Assembly (NCBI GenBank): GCA_039586035.1
Contig: JBDHLD010000004.1
Coordinates: 1-64,000, forward strand
Direction of reading: 5' to 3'
DNA from: JBDHHQ01 sp039586035
Lineage (GTDB): Bacteria; Gemmatimonadota; Gemmatimonadetes; Longimicrobiales; Gaopeijiaceae
DNA length: 64,000 nt
Under the pieces are notes generated by a model that did no database searches, had not been told where the DNA came from, and saw only the letters and a list, made by a program, of their open reading frames with translations. This document shows positions 33,226 through 41,813 of the stretch, piece after piece. The position numbers and the translations under genes were made by a program. Positions within the stretch are counted from its first letter, which is position 1. Each line of letters starts with the position of its first letter.

Positions 33226-33924
33226 TCAGGCAGCCCCGACCTCCATGGCGTGGAGGGCGTCGACCATCTTCTGTGCCGATTCCTCCATGTCGATCACCAG
33301 GCTGTCGATGCGCGACACGAAGTAGTTGTGGGCGATGCTCACGGGAATGGCGATGGTAAGGCCCGCCGCGGTGGTCAGCAGAGCCACCTTGATCCCGCCG
33401 GCGACGAGCGTCGCTTCCACCTCGCCTGCCATCTCGATGGACTGGAAGGCGATGATCATGCCGATCACGGTGCCGAGGAAGCCGAGAAGCGGCGCGATGT
33501 TCGTGAGCGTGGCCAGGATCACCAAGCCGCCCTCGAGCTTGCTCAGCTCGATGAGGCCCTGGTTTTCGATGGCCTTGAGCACCCGGTCGGTCCCCTCTTC
33601 GTACCGCTCGAGGCCGGCATAGAGGATGTTGGCGGCCGGAGTGTCCGACGAGCGCGTGACTTCGAGGGCCTCGCTGAGGCGCTGCTGGGCCAGGAGCTCG
33701 TCCACCTCCTTCAGAATCCGCCTCGTCTTGGCACCGGTGGCCATCAGGCTGAAGAACTTCCAGATGATGACCAGGATACCCAGTGCGAGACACAGCCCTA
33801 GGGGCCACCGCATGAAGCCCATCTCGTCCCAGACGAATACGAGCTGGTCGCCGATCGTCTGGTCCGCCTGCTCCATGCCGGGGATCTGCAGCAGGGCGCT
33901 GTAGAGACTCATCACTCCGTCCAA
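33226..33924 (-). CDS. MotA/TolQ/ExbB proton-channel family protein
   Basis: About 232 residues with three membrane helices: WPLGLCLALGILVIIWKFFS, then the pair VILATLTNIAPLLGFLGTVI and VALLTTAAGLTIAIPVSIAH that carry the family's proton-channel signature. A cytoplasmic region (LKEVDELLAQQRLSEALEVT) separates them. Partners use the proton-motive force to energise outer-membrane transport or envelope tension. A TTG at 33924 with AGGAGG five bases upstream is the likely start; the ATG at 33912 is too far from it. No ExbD/TolR gene follows, so the partner must be elsewhere. Confidence 0.88.
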   Translation of the reverse strand: MDGVMSLYSALLQIPGMEQADQTIGDQLVFVWDEMGFMRWPLGLCLALGILVIIWKFFSLMATGAKTRRILKEVDELLAQQRLSEALEVTRSSDTPAANILYAGLERYEEGTDRVLKAIENQGLIELSKLEGGLVILATLTNIAPLLGFLGTVIGMIIAFQSIEMAGEVEATLVAGGIKVALLTTAAGLTIAIPVSIAHNYFVSRIDSLVIDMEESAQKMVDALHAMEVGAA

Positions 33925-33972
33925 GAGGACCTCCTGCGGATGCGTATCACCTGTTTGTATTGAGAAGCCCCA

Positions 33973-34001
33973 ACTGTAGGGCAACTCAGACTTTGCGACA
34001 A
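33973..34001 (-). promoter_or_regulatory. Candidate promoter of the ExbB/TolQ-like gene
   Basis: Minus-strand TTGTCG (34001-33996), a 17-base spacer and TACAGT (33978-33973) match the sigma-70 boxes at 4 of 6 positions each. It is about 50 bp upstream of the TTG start, in a locally AT-richer stretch. Weak but correctly placed. Confidence 0.3.
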
Positions 34002-34154
34002 GGGTCCGCAAAATGAGGGGCGCCCCGGGACGTGTCAACCCCCGAAATCATCGCGAAAGTCAGGGAGTCGCCACCGCCTCCTCCTCGGACTGTCTGGCCA
34101 CCCGATCCGGCCGCGTGACCGCGGCTCGACTGTCGCGCGAACGCGGGAGACGGC

Positions 34155-35165
34155 TCAGGCCTTGTGGCACGCAACGAGGTGCCCCTGCGCCCTTTCTTCG
34201 AGCCGAGGCACGAGCTGCCGGCACGAGTCATCCTTTGCGGGAGACGGACAGCGTGGGTGAAAGGGGCAGCCTGAGGGGGGATTCACCGGGCTCGGGACGT
34301 CACCCGAGAGGAGCAGGGGCGCCTGGCGGGCTGTCGGGTCCGGCCGCGGCACCGCGGCCAAGAGCGCGCGCGAGTAGGGGTGGAGCGGCCTCCGGTACAG
34401 GGATTCGGCATCCACCGACTCCACGATCCGTCCCAGATACATGACCGCCACGCGGTCGCTCACGTGCTCGACGACGGACAGGTCGTGGGCGATGAACAGA
34501 TAGGTCAAGCCCAGCTCCCGCTTGAGGGCGTCCAGCAGGTTGATGACCTGGGCCTGCACCGACACGTCCAACGCGGAGACCGGCTCGTCGCAGACGATGA
34601 GCTCGGGCTCGACGGACAGGGCGCGAGCGATGCCGACCCTCTGCCGCTGGCCGCCGGAAAACTCGTGCGGGTAACGGTCGGCGTGGTCCGGCCGGAGCCC
34701 CACCAGGTCCAAGAGCTCGTGGACGCGTCGCCTCCTGGACGCGCTATCTCCGTGGAGACCGTGGACGCAAAGGGACTCCTCGAGCATGCTGCCGACGCTC
34801 GCCCGAGGGTTGAGCGACGAGAAGGGGTCCTGGAAGATGATCTGGGCCTGCCGCCGGAAGGCTCGCAGCGCCCGACGGTCCATGGTCAGGACGTCTTGGC
34901 CCGCGAAGCGCACGGATCCCGCGGTGGGCTCCACGAGGCGAAGGATCGCCCGGCCGGTCGTGGACTTTCCACACCCGGATTCCCCCACCAGGCCCAGAGT
35001 CTCCCCCCGCCGGAGTGCGAAGCTCACCCCGTCCACCGCCCGCACCAGCCCCGGTCCCCTGCCCCACGGCCCTGACCGCACCGGGAAGTGGACAGCCAGA
35101 TCCTCGACCTCCAGAAGCATCGGTGCCTGATTCGTGGTCTGATCGACCGGCGCCGGCCCGCTCAT
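34155..35165 (-). CDS. dppF: Oligopeptide/dipeptide ABC transporter ATP-binding protein
   Basis: 336 residues. The ATPase core has Walker A GESGCGKSTTGRAIL, the signature FSGGQRQRVGIARAL, and Walker B ELIVCDEPVSALD. The OppF/DppF C-terminal extension has a Cys-containing SGCPFHPRCP motif (part of a 4Fe-4S or structural Cys set in this subfamily). It is the last gene of the Dpp operon and overlaps dppD by ATGA. Confidence 0.93.
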   Translation of the reverse strand: MSGPAPVDQTTNQAPMLLEVEDLAVHFPVRSGPWGRGPGLVRAVDGVSFALRRGETLGLVGESGCGKSTTGRAILRLVEPTAGSVRFAGQDVLTMDRRALRAFRRQAQIIFQDPFSSLNPRASVGSMLEESLCVHGLHGDSASRRRRVHELLDLVGLRPDHADRYPHEFSGGQRQRVGIARALSVEPELIVCDEPVSALDVSVQAQVINLLDALKRELGLTYLFIAHDLSVVEHVSDRVAVMYLGRIVESVDAESLYRRPLHPYSRALLAAVPRPDPTARQAPLLLSGDVPSPVNPPSGCPFHPRCPSPAKDDSCRQLVPRLEERAQGHLVACHKA

Positions 35166-36208
35166 GACTCTCCCGCCGCTGTGGGAGTCGGACTCGCCGT
35201 GGGTCCGGTCCCCGGATCCACGCGCTCCGGCGCCCTCTCCGGCTCGGCCACGAGCCAGCAGCGCGACGTGCCCTCAGGAGTCTCGAGCAACGGAGGAACC
35301 TCCACGGCGCACCGCTCCCACGCGTACGCGCATCGTCGGTGAAAGCGACACCCCGCGGGCCACCGCGTCGCGGGCGGCACCACTCCAGGGATGGGGATCA
35401 GGCTTCGTCCTCGGAGCGCCGGATCCGGCACCGAGCGAAGCAACCCCTGGGTGTAGGGGTGTCGGGGCGAGCGGAACACCTCTCTCACGGAGCCTGTCTC
35501 CACGATCTGACCCGCGTACATGACGTGTATCCGGTCGCACGACTGTGCCACCACGCCGAGGTCGTGCGTCACGAGCATCACAGCCATCTGGCGGCGCGCC
35601 TGGAGGTCGGCCAACAGGGCCAGGATCTGCGCCTGGATGGTGACGTCCAATGCGGTGGTCGGCTCGTCGGCGATGAGGAGACGGGGCTGACAGGACAGCG
35701 CCATCGCGATCATGACCCGCTGTCGCATCCCCCCCGAAAGCTGATGTGGGTACTCCCCGTAGCGTCGCTCCGCGTCTGCGATGCCCACCTCGTCCAGCAG
35801 CGTCTCGGTCGCGTTGCGAGCCGCGCGCCGGCCCAGGCCCCGGTGCAGACGGAGCGCCTCGGCAATCTGATCGCCGATGGAGTAGACGGGATTCAACGAG
35901 CTCATGGGCTCCTGGAAGATCATCGAGATCTCGTTGCCCCGGACCTGACGGTAGCGCGCCTCTTCGGCCCCCACGAGCTCCTCTCCGTCCAGACGGATCG
36001 AGCTTCCCTCCACGATCCTCCCGGCGGGCGCATCGACGAGGCCCATGACCGAGAGCGCGGTCACGGACTTCCCGCAGCCGGACTCGCCCACGATCCCCAG
36101 CGTCTCGCCGGCCCTGACCTCGAACGATACGCCGTCCACGGCACGGGCCTCGCCGGACTCGGTGCGAAACCACGTCCGCAGGTCGGTCACCTGAAGCAAC
36201 GGAGCCAT
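35162..36208 (-). CDS. dppD: Oligopeptide/dipeptide ABC transporter ATP-binding protein
   Basis: 348 residues, the second ATPase of the importer. It has Walker A GESGCGKSVTALSVMG, the Q-loop region FQEPMSSLNPVYSIGDQ, the signature LSGGMRQRVMIAMAL, Walker B LLIADEPTTALD and the C-terminal AGCRFHRRCAYAWERC. It is separated by 13 bp from the upstream permease and overlaps dppF downstream. Together the two ATPases energise uptake of short peptides. Confidence 0.93.
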   Translation of the reverse strand: MAPLLQVTDLRTWFRTESGEARAVDGVSFEVRAGETLGIVGESGCGKSVTALSVMGLVDAPAGRIVEGSSIRLDGEELVGAEEARYRQVRGNEISMIFQEPMSSLNPVYSIGDQIAEALRLHRGLGRRAARNATETLLDEVGIADAERRYGEYPHQLSGGMRQRVMIAMALSCQPRLLIADEPTTALDVTIQAQILALLADLQARRQMAVMLVTHDLGVVAQSCDRIHVMYAGQIVETGSVREVFRSPRHPYTQGLLRSVPDPALRGRSLIPIPGVVPPATRWPAGCRFHRRCAYAWERCAVEVPPLLETPEGTSRCWLVAEPERAPERVDPGTGPTASPTPTAAGES

Positions 36209-36221
36209 CAGCGACGACGTC

Positions 36222-37340
36222 TCACCGTCGGCCTGCCTGGCGCGGGTCCAGGGCGTCTCGCAAGCCGTCCCCCACCAGATTGAAGGAAAGCACGGTGAGC
36301 ACGATGGCCAGGCCCGGGAAAGTGGAGATCCACCAGGCCCTGAGAAGTACGTCCCGTCCGTTCTCCACCATGCTCCCCCAGGACGGGTTGGGCGGCTGAA
36401 TCCCCAACCCGAGGAAGGAGAGACCGGCCTCGAGCACGATGGTGTTCCCGATGCCCAAGGTCGCGGCCACGATCACCGGCGCCATGGCGTTGGGCACGAT
36501 GTGGCGCAGGATCACCCGGCGCCGTGAGTAGCCGAGCGCGCGTGCCGCCTGTACGAACTCCCGCTCCCGGAGGCTCAAGACCTCGCCCCGTACGATGCGG
36601 CTCACATAGGGCCACTGCGTCAGGCCCAGCACCGCTACGATCAGGAATATGCTGGGCTCGAAGAGGGCGATGATCGTGATCAGGAGAACCAGCCGGGGAA
36701 AGGCGATCACCATATCCACGAACCGCATGATCAGGCTATCGGCCCGGCCACCCAGGTAGCCGGCCACGGCGCCGATCAGGGTGCCCAGCGTCACGCTGAT
36801 TCCGACGGCGATGAACCCGATGCTCAACGAAACTCGAGCGCCGTAGAGGAGACGGGAGAGTACGTCACGGGCGAACTGGTCGGTCCCGAGGGGATGCGCG
36901 GCGTTGGGGGCGAGGAAGCGCTGTGACGCGAGGTCGCCCTGATGCACGGGGTCGTACGGAGCCAGGAAGGGCGTGAGCACGGCCACGAGGTAGAACAGAC
37001 CGATGGCGACCATCCCCACCAAGGCCAGTCGGTTCCGCCCGAATGCGCGCAGCGTCGTCGTCCAGTGGCCCTCCCCGCCCGCGGCGGCGCGGAATCTCCC
37101 TCCGCGGACGGACCAGAGCCACGGCGCCACGATGGCCACCAGAAGGGTCGGCAGCGCCACCCACTCTCCCAGCGATCCGTAGGGGAGCGCCGACACCCGC
37201 TCCCAACGGACCAGGAGCGTCCACACACCCAGGGCCCACGCCAGCAACGCGAAGAGCCCCGCTCCCCACCGGCCCTCCAGGATCTGGGGCATACCGGGCA
37301 GCACCCCGGCCAGAACACGGCCTCGGCGCGTCTCAATCAT
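36222..37340 (-). CDS. dppC: Peptide ABC transporter permease (DppC type) with extra N-terminal membrane module
   Basis: 372 residues. From about residue 95 on it is a standard DppC permease: AFGRNRLALVGMVAIGLFYL, PLGTDQFARDVLSRLLYGAR, and the EAA loop ARALGYSRRRVILRHIVPNA. The first 90 residues carry two additional hydrophobic helices (WGAGLFALLAWALGVWTLLV and EWVALPTLLVAIVAPWLW) preceded by PGMPQILEGRWG, a pattern not found in ordinary DppC. The extension is in frame and directly continuous. The start overlaps the dppB stop by 8 bp. Confidence 0.9.
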   Translation of the reverse strand: MIETRRGRVLAGVLPGMPQILEGRWGAGLFALLAWALGVWTLLVRWERVSALPYGSLGEWVALPTLLVAIVAPWLWSVRGGRFRAAAGGEGHWTTTLRAFGRNRLALVGMVAIGLFYLVAVLTPFLAPYDPVHQGDLASQRFLAPNAAHPLGTDQFARDVLSRLLYGARVSLSIGFIAVGISVTLGTLIGAVAGYLGGRADSLIMRFVDMVIAFPRLVLLITIIALFEPSIFLIVAVLGLTQWPYVSRIVRGEVLSLREREFVQAARALGYSRRRVILRHIVPNAMAPVIVAATLGIGNTIVLEAGLSFLGLGIQPPNPSWGSMVENGRDVLLRAWWISTFPGLAIVLTVLSFNLVGDGLRDALDPRQAGRR

Positions 37341-38319
37341 AACGGACCCGCGGGTCGATGACCGCGTAGAGGATGTCCGCCAGCAGATTCCCCAGCACCA
37401 CCATCGTGGCGAAGATCAGGCTGCCTCCCATGACCACGGGGTAGTCCCGCTGATTGATGGCATCGACGACCAGCTTGCCCATGCCCGGCCAGGAGAAGAC
37501 GGTCTCGATGAAGACCGTGCCGCTGAAGAGGAACGGAAGGTACAGACCCAGCAGCGTGGCAACCGGGATCATGGCGTTGCGCAGGGCGTGCTTGAAGATC
37601 ACGGAGCGGGACGGCAGTCCCTTGGCCCGGGCCGTTCGGACGTAGTCCTGACGGATGACCTCCAGCATGCTGCCCCGCATGTAGCGGGCGATCCCCGCCG
37701 AAAGGACCAGGGCCAAGGACATGGCGGGCAGGAACAGATGCCTGCCCCGGTCCGCCAGCTTCTCCCAGCCGCCCATGAACTCGTAATCGATGGACGTCAT
37801 TCCCGACGCCGGAAACCAGATTGGCCACTCCCACACGTTCCGTGCGAACAGGCTGAAGACGAGGATCATCATCAGCGCCAGCCAGAACGACGGCATCGAG
37901 TAGAAGAAGAGGGCCAGCACGCTCAAGACGGAGTCGAGCAACGAGTACTGCCGGACCGCCTGAATGACCCCCAGAACGATGCCCGTGAGAAAGGCGAGGC
38001 CGAAGGCTACTCCCGCCAGGATCAGCGTATTCGGGAGAATCTCGGCGATGAGCTCCGTGACGGGTCGGTTCCGGGCGAACGAGTAGCCGAGATCACCGCG
38101 AGCCAGGGAGGTGAGCCACCGTCCGTACCGGACGTGAATCGGGCGATCCAGCCCGAAATTGGCCCGGATTTGCTCCATGGTCGCTGCGTCCATCCCCGGG
38201 CGCGCGTAGACGAGGGCTGGATCGCCGGGTGCGAGGTTGACGATGAAGAAGAGGATGGTGGCGATGCCCAGCACCAGCGGAATCGCCCCCAGGAGCCGGC
38301 GGGCAACGTAACGTGTCAC
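37333..38319 (-). CDS. dppB: Peptide ABC transporter permease (DppB type)
   Basis: 328 residues, six predicted membrane helices. The N-terminus MTRYVARRLLGAIPLVLGIA and the LAPGDPALVYARPGMD segment are diagnostic. The EAA loop is visible as VRTARAKGLPSRSVIFKHAL and the end as INQRDYPVVMGGSLIFATMV. It pairs with dppC to form the transmembrane channel. It follows the binding-protein gene by 72 bp. Confidence 0.94.
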   Translation of the reverse strand: MTRYVARRLLGAIPLVLGIATILFFIVNLAPGDPALVYARPGMDAATMEQIRANFGLDRPIHVRYGRWLTSLARGDLGYSFARNRPVTELIAEILPNTLILAGVAFGLAFLTGIVLGVIQAVRQYSLLDSVLSVLALFFYSMPSFWLALMMILVFSLFARNVWEWPIWFPASGMTSIDYEFMGGWEKLADRGRHLFLPAMSLALVLSAGIARYMRGSMLEVIRQDYVRTARAKGLPSRSVIFKHALRNAMIPVATLLGLYLPFLFSGTVFIETVFSWPGMGKLVVDAINQRDYPVVMGGSLIFATMVVLGNLLADILYAVIDPRVRYD

Positions 38320-38391
38320 GTCAGCGGCCCCGTGACGGGGCGTGGCTCCGTGCGACTCGTGCTGCTCCAGCCCGGAGGGGTACCGGCCGGG

Positions 38392-40119
38392 CTATCGGTC
38401 CCCACCGCTGCCGTATTTCCGAGCGCCGCTGGGAATCCACCAGCTTCCGACGTTCACCCACTCGCCCCGAACGTCCACCTCCACGTCCTGGAGCCGGCGG
38501 TTGAGACCCACGAGCCGCCGGTTGAAGTAGAGGAAGCTGTACGGCTGCTCCTGCATCAGAACCCGTTGATACCGATGCCAATAGGGGCGCGCTTCATCCC
38601 GGTCCAGAATGACCTGGAGCGTGTCCAACAGCATGTCCAGCTCGGGGTTCGTGGTGCCGGAGAGGGCGTAGGGACCGTCCACGGCCCGCGAGTGGAAGAG
38701 ATCGGTGTCGTCGATCCGGAAGTCGTTGACCCAGCCCCAGACGACGCCCTCGAAATCTCGCCCCGTAGGATCGAGCACGGTGGACAGCATGGTCTGGTAT
38801 TCCAGGATGCGGGTCTCGACTTCGACGCCGATCTCGCCGAGACTCGCTTGCACCAGCTGCGCGAGGTCGGCGCGGACCGCGTTGCCCTGGTTGGAGGCCA
38901 CGGTGACGGTGAGTCGCACCCCCGACTCGTTCTCTCGGACGCCGTCGCCGTCCCGGTCGATCCACCCCGCCGCTTCCAGCAGCCGCCGCGCCGCGTTCGG
39001 ATCGTACGGCATCTCCGGCGCCAGCGACGGATCATATGCCCAATGGAACGTGGGCACGGACGAGTTCGCCAGGTCTCCGTACCCCTGGAGCAGGACATCG
39101 ATGATCTCACGGCGATCGACGCCCATCGTCAGGGCCACACGCACGCGGCGATCTTCGAGCTGAGGCTTCCGTCCGTTCCACGCCACGCTCGTGTATTGCC
39201 GGAAGGGGAAGCTGCGCAGATCCAGGTGCTCCGCCTCGAGGATGCTGCCGGACTGGTCCGGGTCGGGCGCCGAGTAGAAGTCCACGTTCTCGGTCAGCAG
39301 CTCGGCGAGCAGCGTCGACTGGTCCAGGACGATGCGGTAGACGTAGCGGTCGAGGTACGGGGGGCCGCCCAATCCGGCGGGAAAAGCCGGGTTGCGTCGA
39401 AATATCCACCGATCGTCCTGCCGGTGCTCCACGAACACGAACGGCCCGTTGCCCACCGGGCAGCGGGTGTTGAACGGATGCTGAGCCAACTCGGGGGGCG
39501 GCACGTCCGCGAGGAGGTGCGCCGGCATGATGGCCGTGGACGTCCAGGCGTCCAGGTAGTCCAGATGAGGCTCGAGCTGGAACCTGACCGTGAAGGAGTC
39601 CACGACCGTGACGGCGGCATCACCCGGGGCATACTTGGCCCAGTAGCTCGGATTGGGAAACTGCGTCGCGGGATCGGCAGCCCTCCGGTAGGTGAAGGCC
39701 ACGTCGTGCGCCGTGGTCCGCTCGCCGTCATGCCAAAAGACGTCGTCACGGAGGTGGAAGGTAAGAGCTCCGTCGGCCCCTAGCTCCCACGACTCGGCCA
39801 GATACGGCGCGAATTCCAACTCCTCGTCGTAGCGGACGAGCGTCATGAGGCTCACGAACGTCTGGTGCTGCCGCGCGGAATAGTCGGGCGCGGTCAGGGA
39901 GTTCATGCCGCCCGCCAGGGGCCCGTAGCTGGCCGCGACCACCGTTCCGCCATACCGCTCGCCGGTAGGCTCCGGGAACTGGCCCGTGAACGCATCCATC
40001 GCCGCCACGGCGTCCGCACAGAATTCGTCCGCGGCCAACCTCGCCGGGGACTCGTCGGAGCCGCATGCCGCCACGACGAGGGCCGCGAGGGGTGCAAGGA
40101 CGTTGGCTCGATGCGACAT
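38392..40119 (-). CDS. dppA: Peptide ABC transporter substrate-binding lipoprotein (SBP family 5)
   Basis: 575 residues. ATG 40119 opens a lipoprotein signal (APLAALVVAACGSDES, Cys at the lipobox), so the protein should be membrane-anchored outside the inner membrane. The family 5 fold shows YAPYLAESWEL-like (FAPYLAESWELGADGALTFH), LRDDVFWHDGERTTAHDVAF and, near the C-terminus, LFHSRAVDGPYALSGTTNPE. It starts the dppABCDF-type operon. Specificity (dipeptide, oligopeptide or other) is not decidable, but nearby secreted peptidases support peptides. Confidence 0.92.
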   Translation of the reverse strand: MSHRANVLAPLAALVVAACGSDESPARLAADEFCADAVAAMDAFTGQFPEPTGERYGGTVVAASYGPLAGGMNSLTAPDYSARQHQTFVSLMTLVRYDEELEFAPYLAESWELGADGALTFHLRDDVFWHDGERTTAHDVAFTYRRAADPATQFPNPSYWAKYAPGDAAVTVVDSFTVRFQLEPHLDYLDAWTSTAIMPAHLLADVPPPELAQHPFNTRCPVGNGPFVFVEHRQDDRWIFRRNPAFPAGLGGPPYLDRYVYRIVLDQSTLLAELLTENVDFYSAPDPDQSGSILEAEHLDLRSFPFRQYTSVAWNGRKPQLEDRRVRVALTMGVDRREIIDVLLQGYGDLANSSVPTFHWAYDPSLAPEMPYDPNAARRLLEAAGWIDRDGDGVRENESGVRLTVTVASNQGNAVRADLAQLVQASLGEIGVEVETRILEYQTMLSTVLDPTGRDFEGVVWGWVNDFRIDDTDLFHSRAVDGPYALSGTTNPELDMLLDTLQVILDRDEARPYWHRYQRVLMQEQPYSFLYFNRRLVGLNRRLQDVEVDVRGEWVNVGSWWIPSGARKYGSGGDR

Positions 40120-40217
40120 CTGCGCTCTTCCCGTTCTCGCGGTTCGCTGTGGCGCTCGGCGCGAGGGGCCCGCGCGCATCCTACGAGGTCGAATGGCGGC
40201 CAGCGACGTCCTGGTGG

Positions 40218-41003
40218 TCACCGCCGCCACGTCCAGTCCGCCGATCGGTACCGCGCTTCGAGCCGGCTGGCCGACGTACGCTCCGCGTCCGTCAGCTCGT
40301 CGCCATCCCAGCGACCGCCCAAGACCGCTTCGAAGGCGGCCACCAGGGCCGTCTCCAGCGCCGGCCTCGGGGGCACCGATCCCAGGAGCGCTTCAAGCGT
40401 GGCCGGTGGGCGCGACACGGCCACCGGACCCAGCGTCGCGATCAGCCGCTGATCGCCTGCCAGGATGATGGAGCCGTGCTGAAGGATCGTTCGGCCCATC
40501 CGTACCTGTGCGCTCCCCACCAGCTTCTGACCACGTGCCACGACTTCGCCCTCGGCCGGGGCATCGAAGCAAGGCCCGGCGCCCGGGTGGGCGGCCGATC
40601 CCGGCGCGGCCGCCAGCCCCACCGGCGCCCCCAGCGAGTGGAGGGCCGCGGCCAATGCCCGGTTTACGATCCGGTACGTCTCCCGCAATCCGCCGACCGC
40701 CCCGACCGCGACGGCCACCGCGTATGTGAGCTCTTCGTGGTGGAGGACGACGCGACCGCCCGTCGGCCGACGAACGAAGGCCACCCCGGCCTTCCGGGCC
40801 GAGGTCGTGTCATACAGGCCTCTTGCCGGCTCGTTCCGCCCAAAGGATAGGGTGGGGCGATCCCACAGGTAAAGCCTGAGCACGCCCTCTTCCGGTCGGA
40901 GCGCCTGTGCCACCGCGTGATCGATGGCCATGTTGCGCGCCCCGGGTAGAGCTTCGTCGGAGATGACGCGCCAGCGGGCCGGTGGTGGCGCTCGTCCCCT
41001 CAT
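40218..41003 (-). CDS. Octanoyltransferase of the LipM/LplA family
   Basis: 261 residues of the biotin/lipoate protein ligase fold. It has RRPTGGRVVLHHEELTYAV (78-96), the LipM-type PCFDAPAEGEVVARGQKLVG with Cys145 and Lys160, and then SAQVRMGRTILQHGSIIL. The Cys before FDAP is the acyl-carrying residue in B. subtilis LipM, which moves octanoate from ACP to GcvH. It lies downstream of gcvH and gcvP on the same strand with only the UPF0173 gene between, which fits a job in lipoylating GcvH. A lipoate-scavenging LplA is the alternative. Confidence 0.82.
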   Translation of the reverse strand: MRGRAPPPARWRVISDEALPGARNMAIDHAVAQALRPEEGVLRLYLWDRPTLSFGRNEPARGLYDTTSARKAGVAFVRRPTGGRVVLHHEELTYAVAVAVGAVGGLRETYRIVNRALAAALHSLGAPVGLAAAPGSAAHPGAGPCFDAPAEGEVVARGQKLVGSAQVRMGRTILQHGSIILAGDQRLIATLGPVAVSRPPATLEALLGSVPPRPALETALVAAFEAVLGGRWDGDELTDAERTSASRLEARYRSADWTWRR

Positions 41004-41052
41004 CGGATCCGAGCTCGCCTCGACGAAACGGAGAGGCCGACCGGTCGTGCGC

Positions 41053-41739
41053 TCAGAAGGAGAAGCTCCCTCCTGGCTCCACGATCTCGACCCGGGCGCT
41101 GTCCCCGACGAGGGACCGGAAGTGTTCCGGATCCTGTGCGATGAGGTCCCAGGTGTTGTAGTGGATCGGGATCACCACACCAGGCTCGATGAACTCGACC
41201 GCGCGGGCCGCGTCCTCTGGTCCCATGGTGAAGTTGTCCCCGATTGGAAGCATGGCGACGTCCACCTTGCCCCGGAGGAGCTGCATCTCCATGAGCAGCG
41301 CCGTGTCTCCCGCGTGGTAGAGCGTCTTCCCCCCGAAGTCGATCCAGAACCCGCCCGGCACGGTCGTGAACGCGCCGATATCGTCCCCCGCTACCTGACC
41401 TCCGTGGAGCGCGGGCGTCATCTTCGCATACCCGAACGAGAACCGATGCCCACCGCCGATGTGGAGCGGGTGGGTGTTGCCGATGCCCTGGGTGCCCAGG
41501 AAGCTCACGATCTCGAAGGTCGACACGACCGTGGCTCCGGTCCGGCGCGCCAGCGGGATCGTGTCCGCGAAGTGATCGGCGTGACCGTGGGTGCAGAGGA
41601 TGAAGTCCAGCTCGCCAATGTCCGCCGCCTTCAGGTCGGACGCCGGATTGTCGTCCAGGAAGGGATCGATGAGGATGCGGGTGCCATCGTCTGCGGTGAC
41701 GGTGGCGGTCGCGTGGCCGTGGTAGTCGATGCGGGGCAT
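41053..41739 (-). CDS. UPF0173 metal-dependent hydrolase (metallo-beta-lactamase fold)
   Basis: 228 residues. The metal site is THGHADH (zinc ligands HxHxDH) near residue 50, followed by a second-metal Asp in YHAGDTAL and a His in VIPIHYNTWD. It belongs to the YtkL/UPF0173 group of small cytoplasmic hydrolases whose substrate is unknown. ATG 41739 is preceded by AAGGAGA. It sits between gcvP and the octanoyltransferase gene, presumably co-transcribed. Confidence 0.9.
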   Translation of the reverse strand: MPRIDYHGHATATVTADDGTRILIDPFLDDNPASDLKAADIGELDFILCTHGHADHFADTIPLARRTGATVVSTFEIVSFLGTQGIGNTHPLHIGGGHRFSFGYAKMTPALHGGQVAGDDIGAFTTVPGGFWIDFGGKTLYHAGDTALLMEMQLLRGKVDVAMLPIGDNFTMGPEDAARAVEFIEPGVVIPIHYNTWDLIAQDPEHFRSLVGDSARVEIVEPGGSFSF

Positions 41740-41813
41740 GGTAGTCTCCTTGTCTTGGCCGGACTCCGGCCGGCCGCGAGGCCGACCGTCATCCGAGCCG
41801 CACTGCGGTTGGT

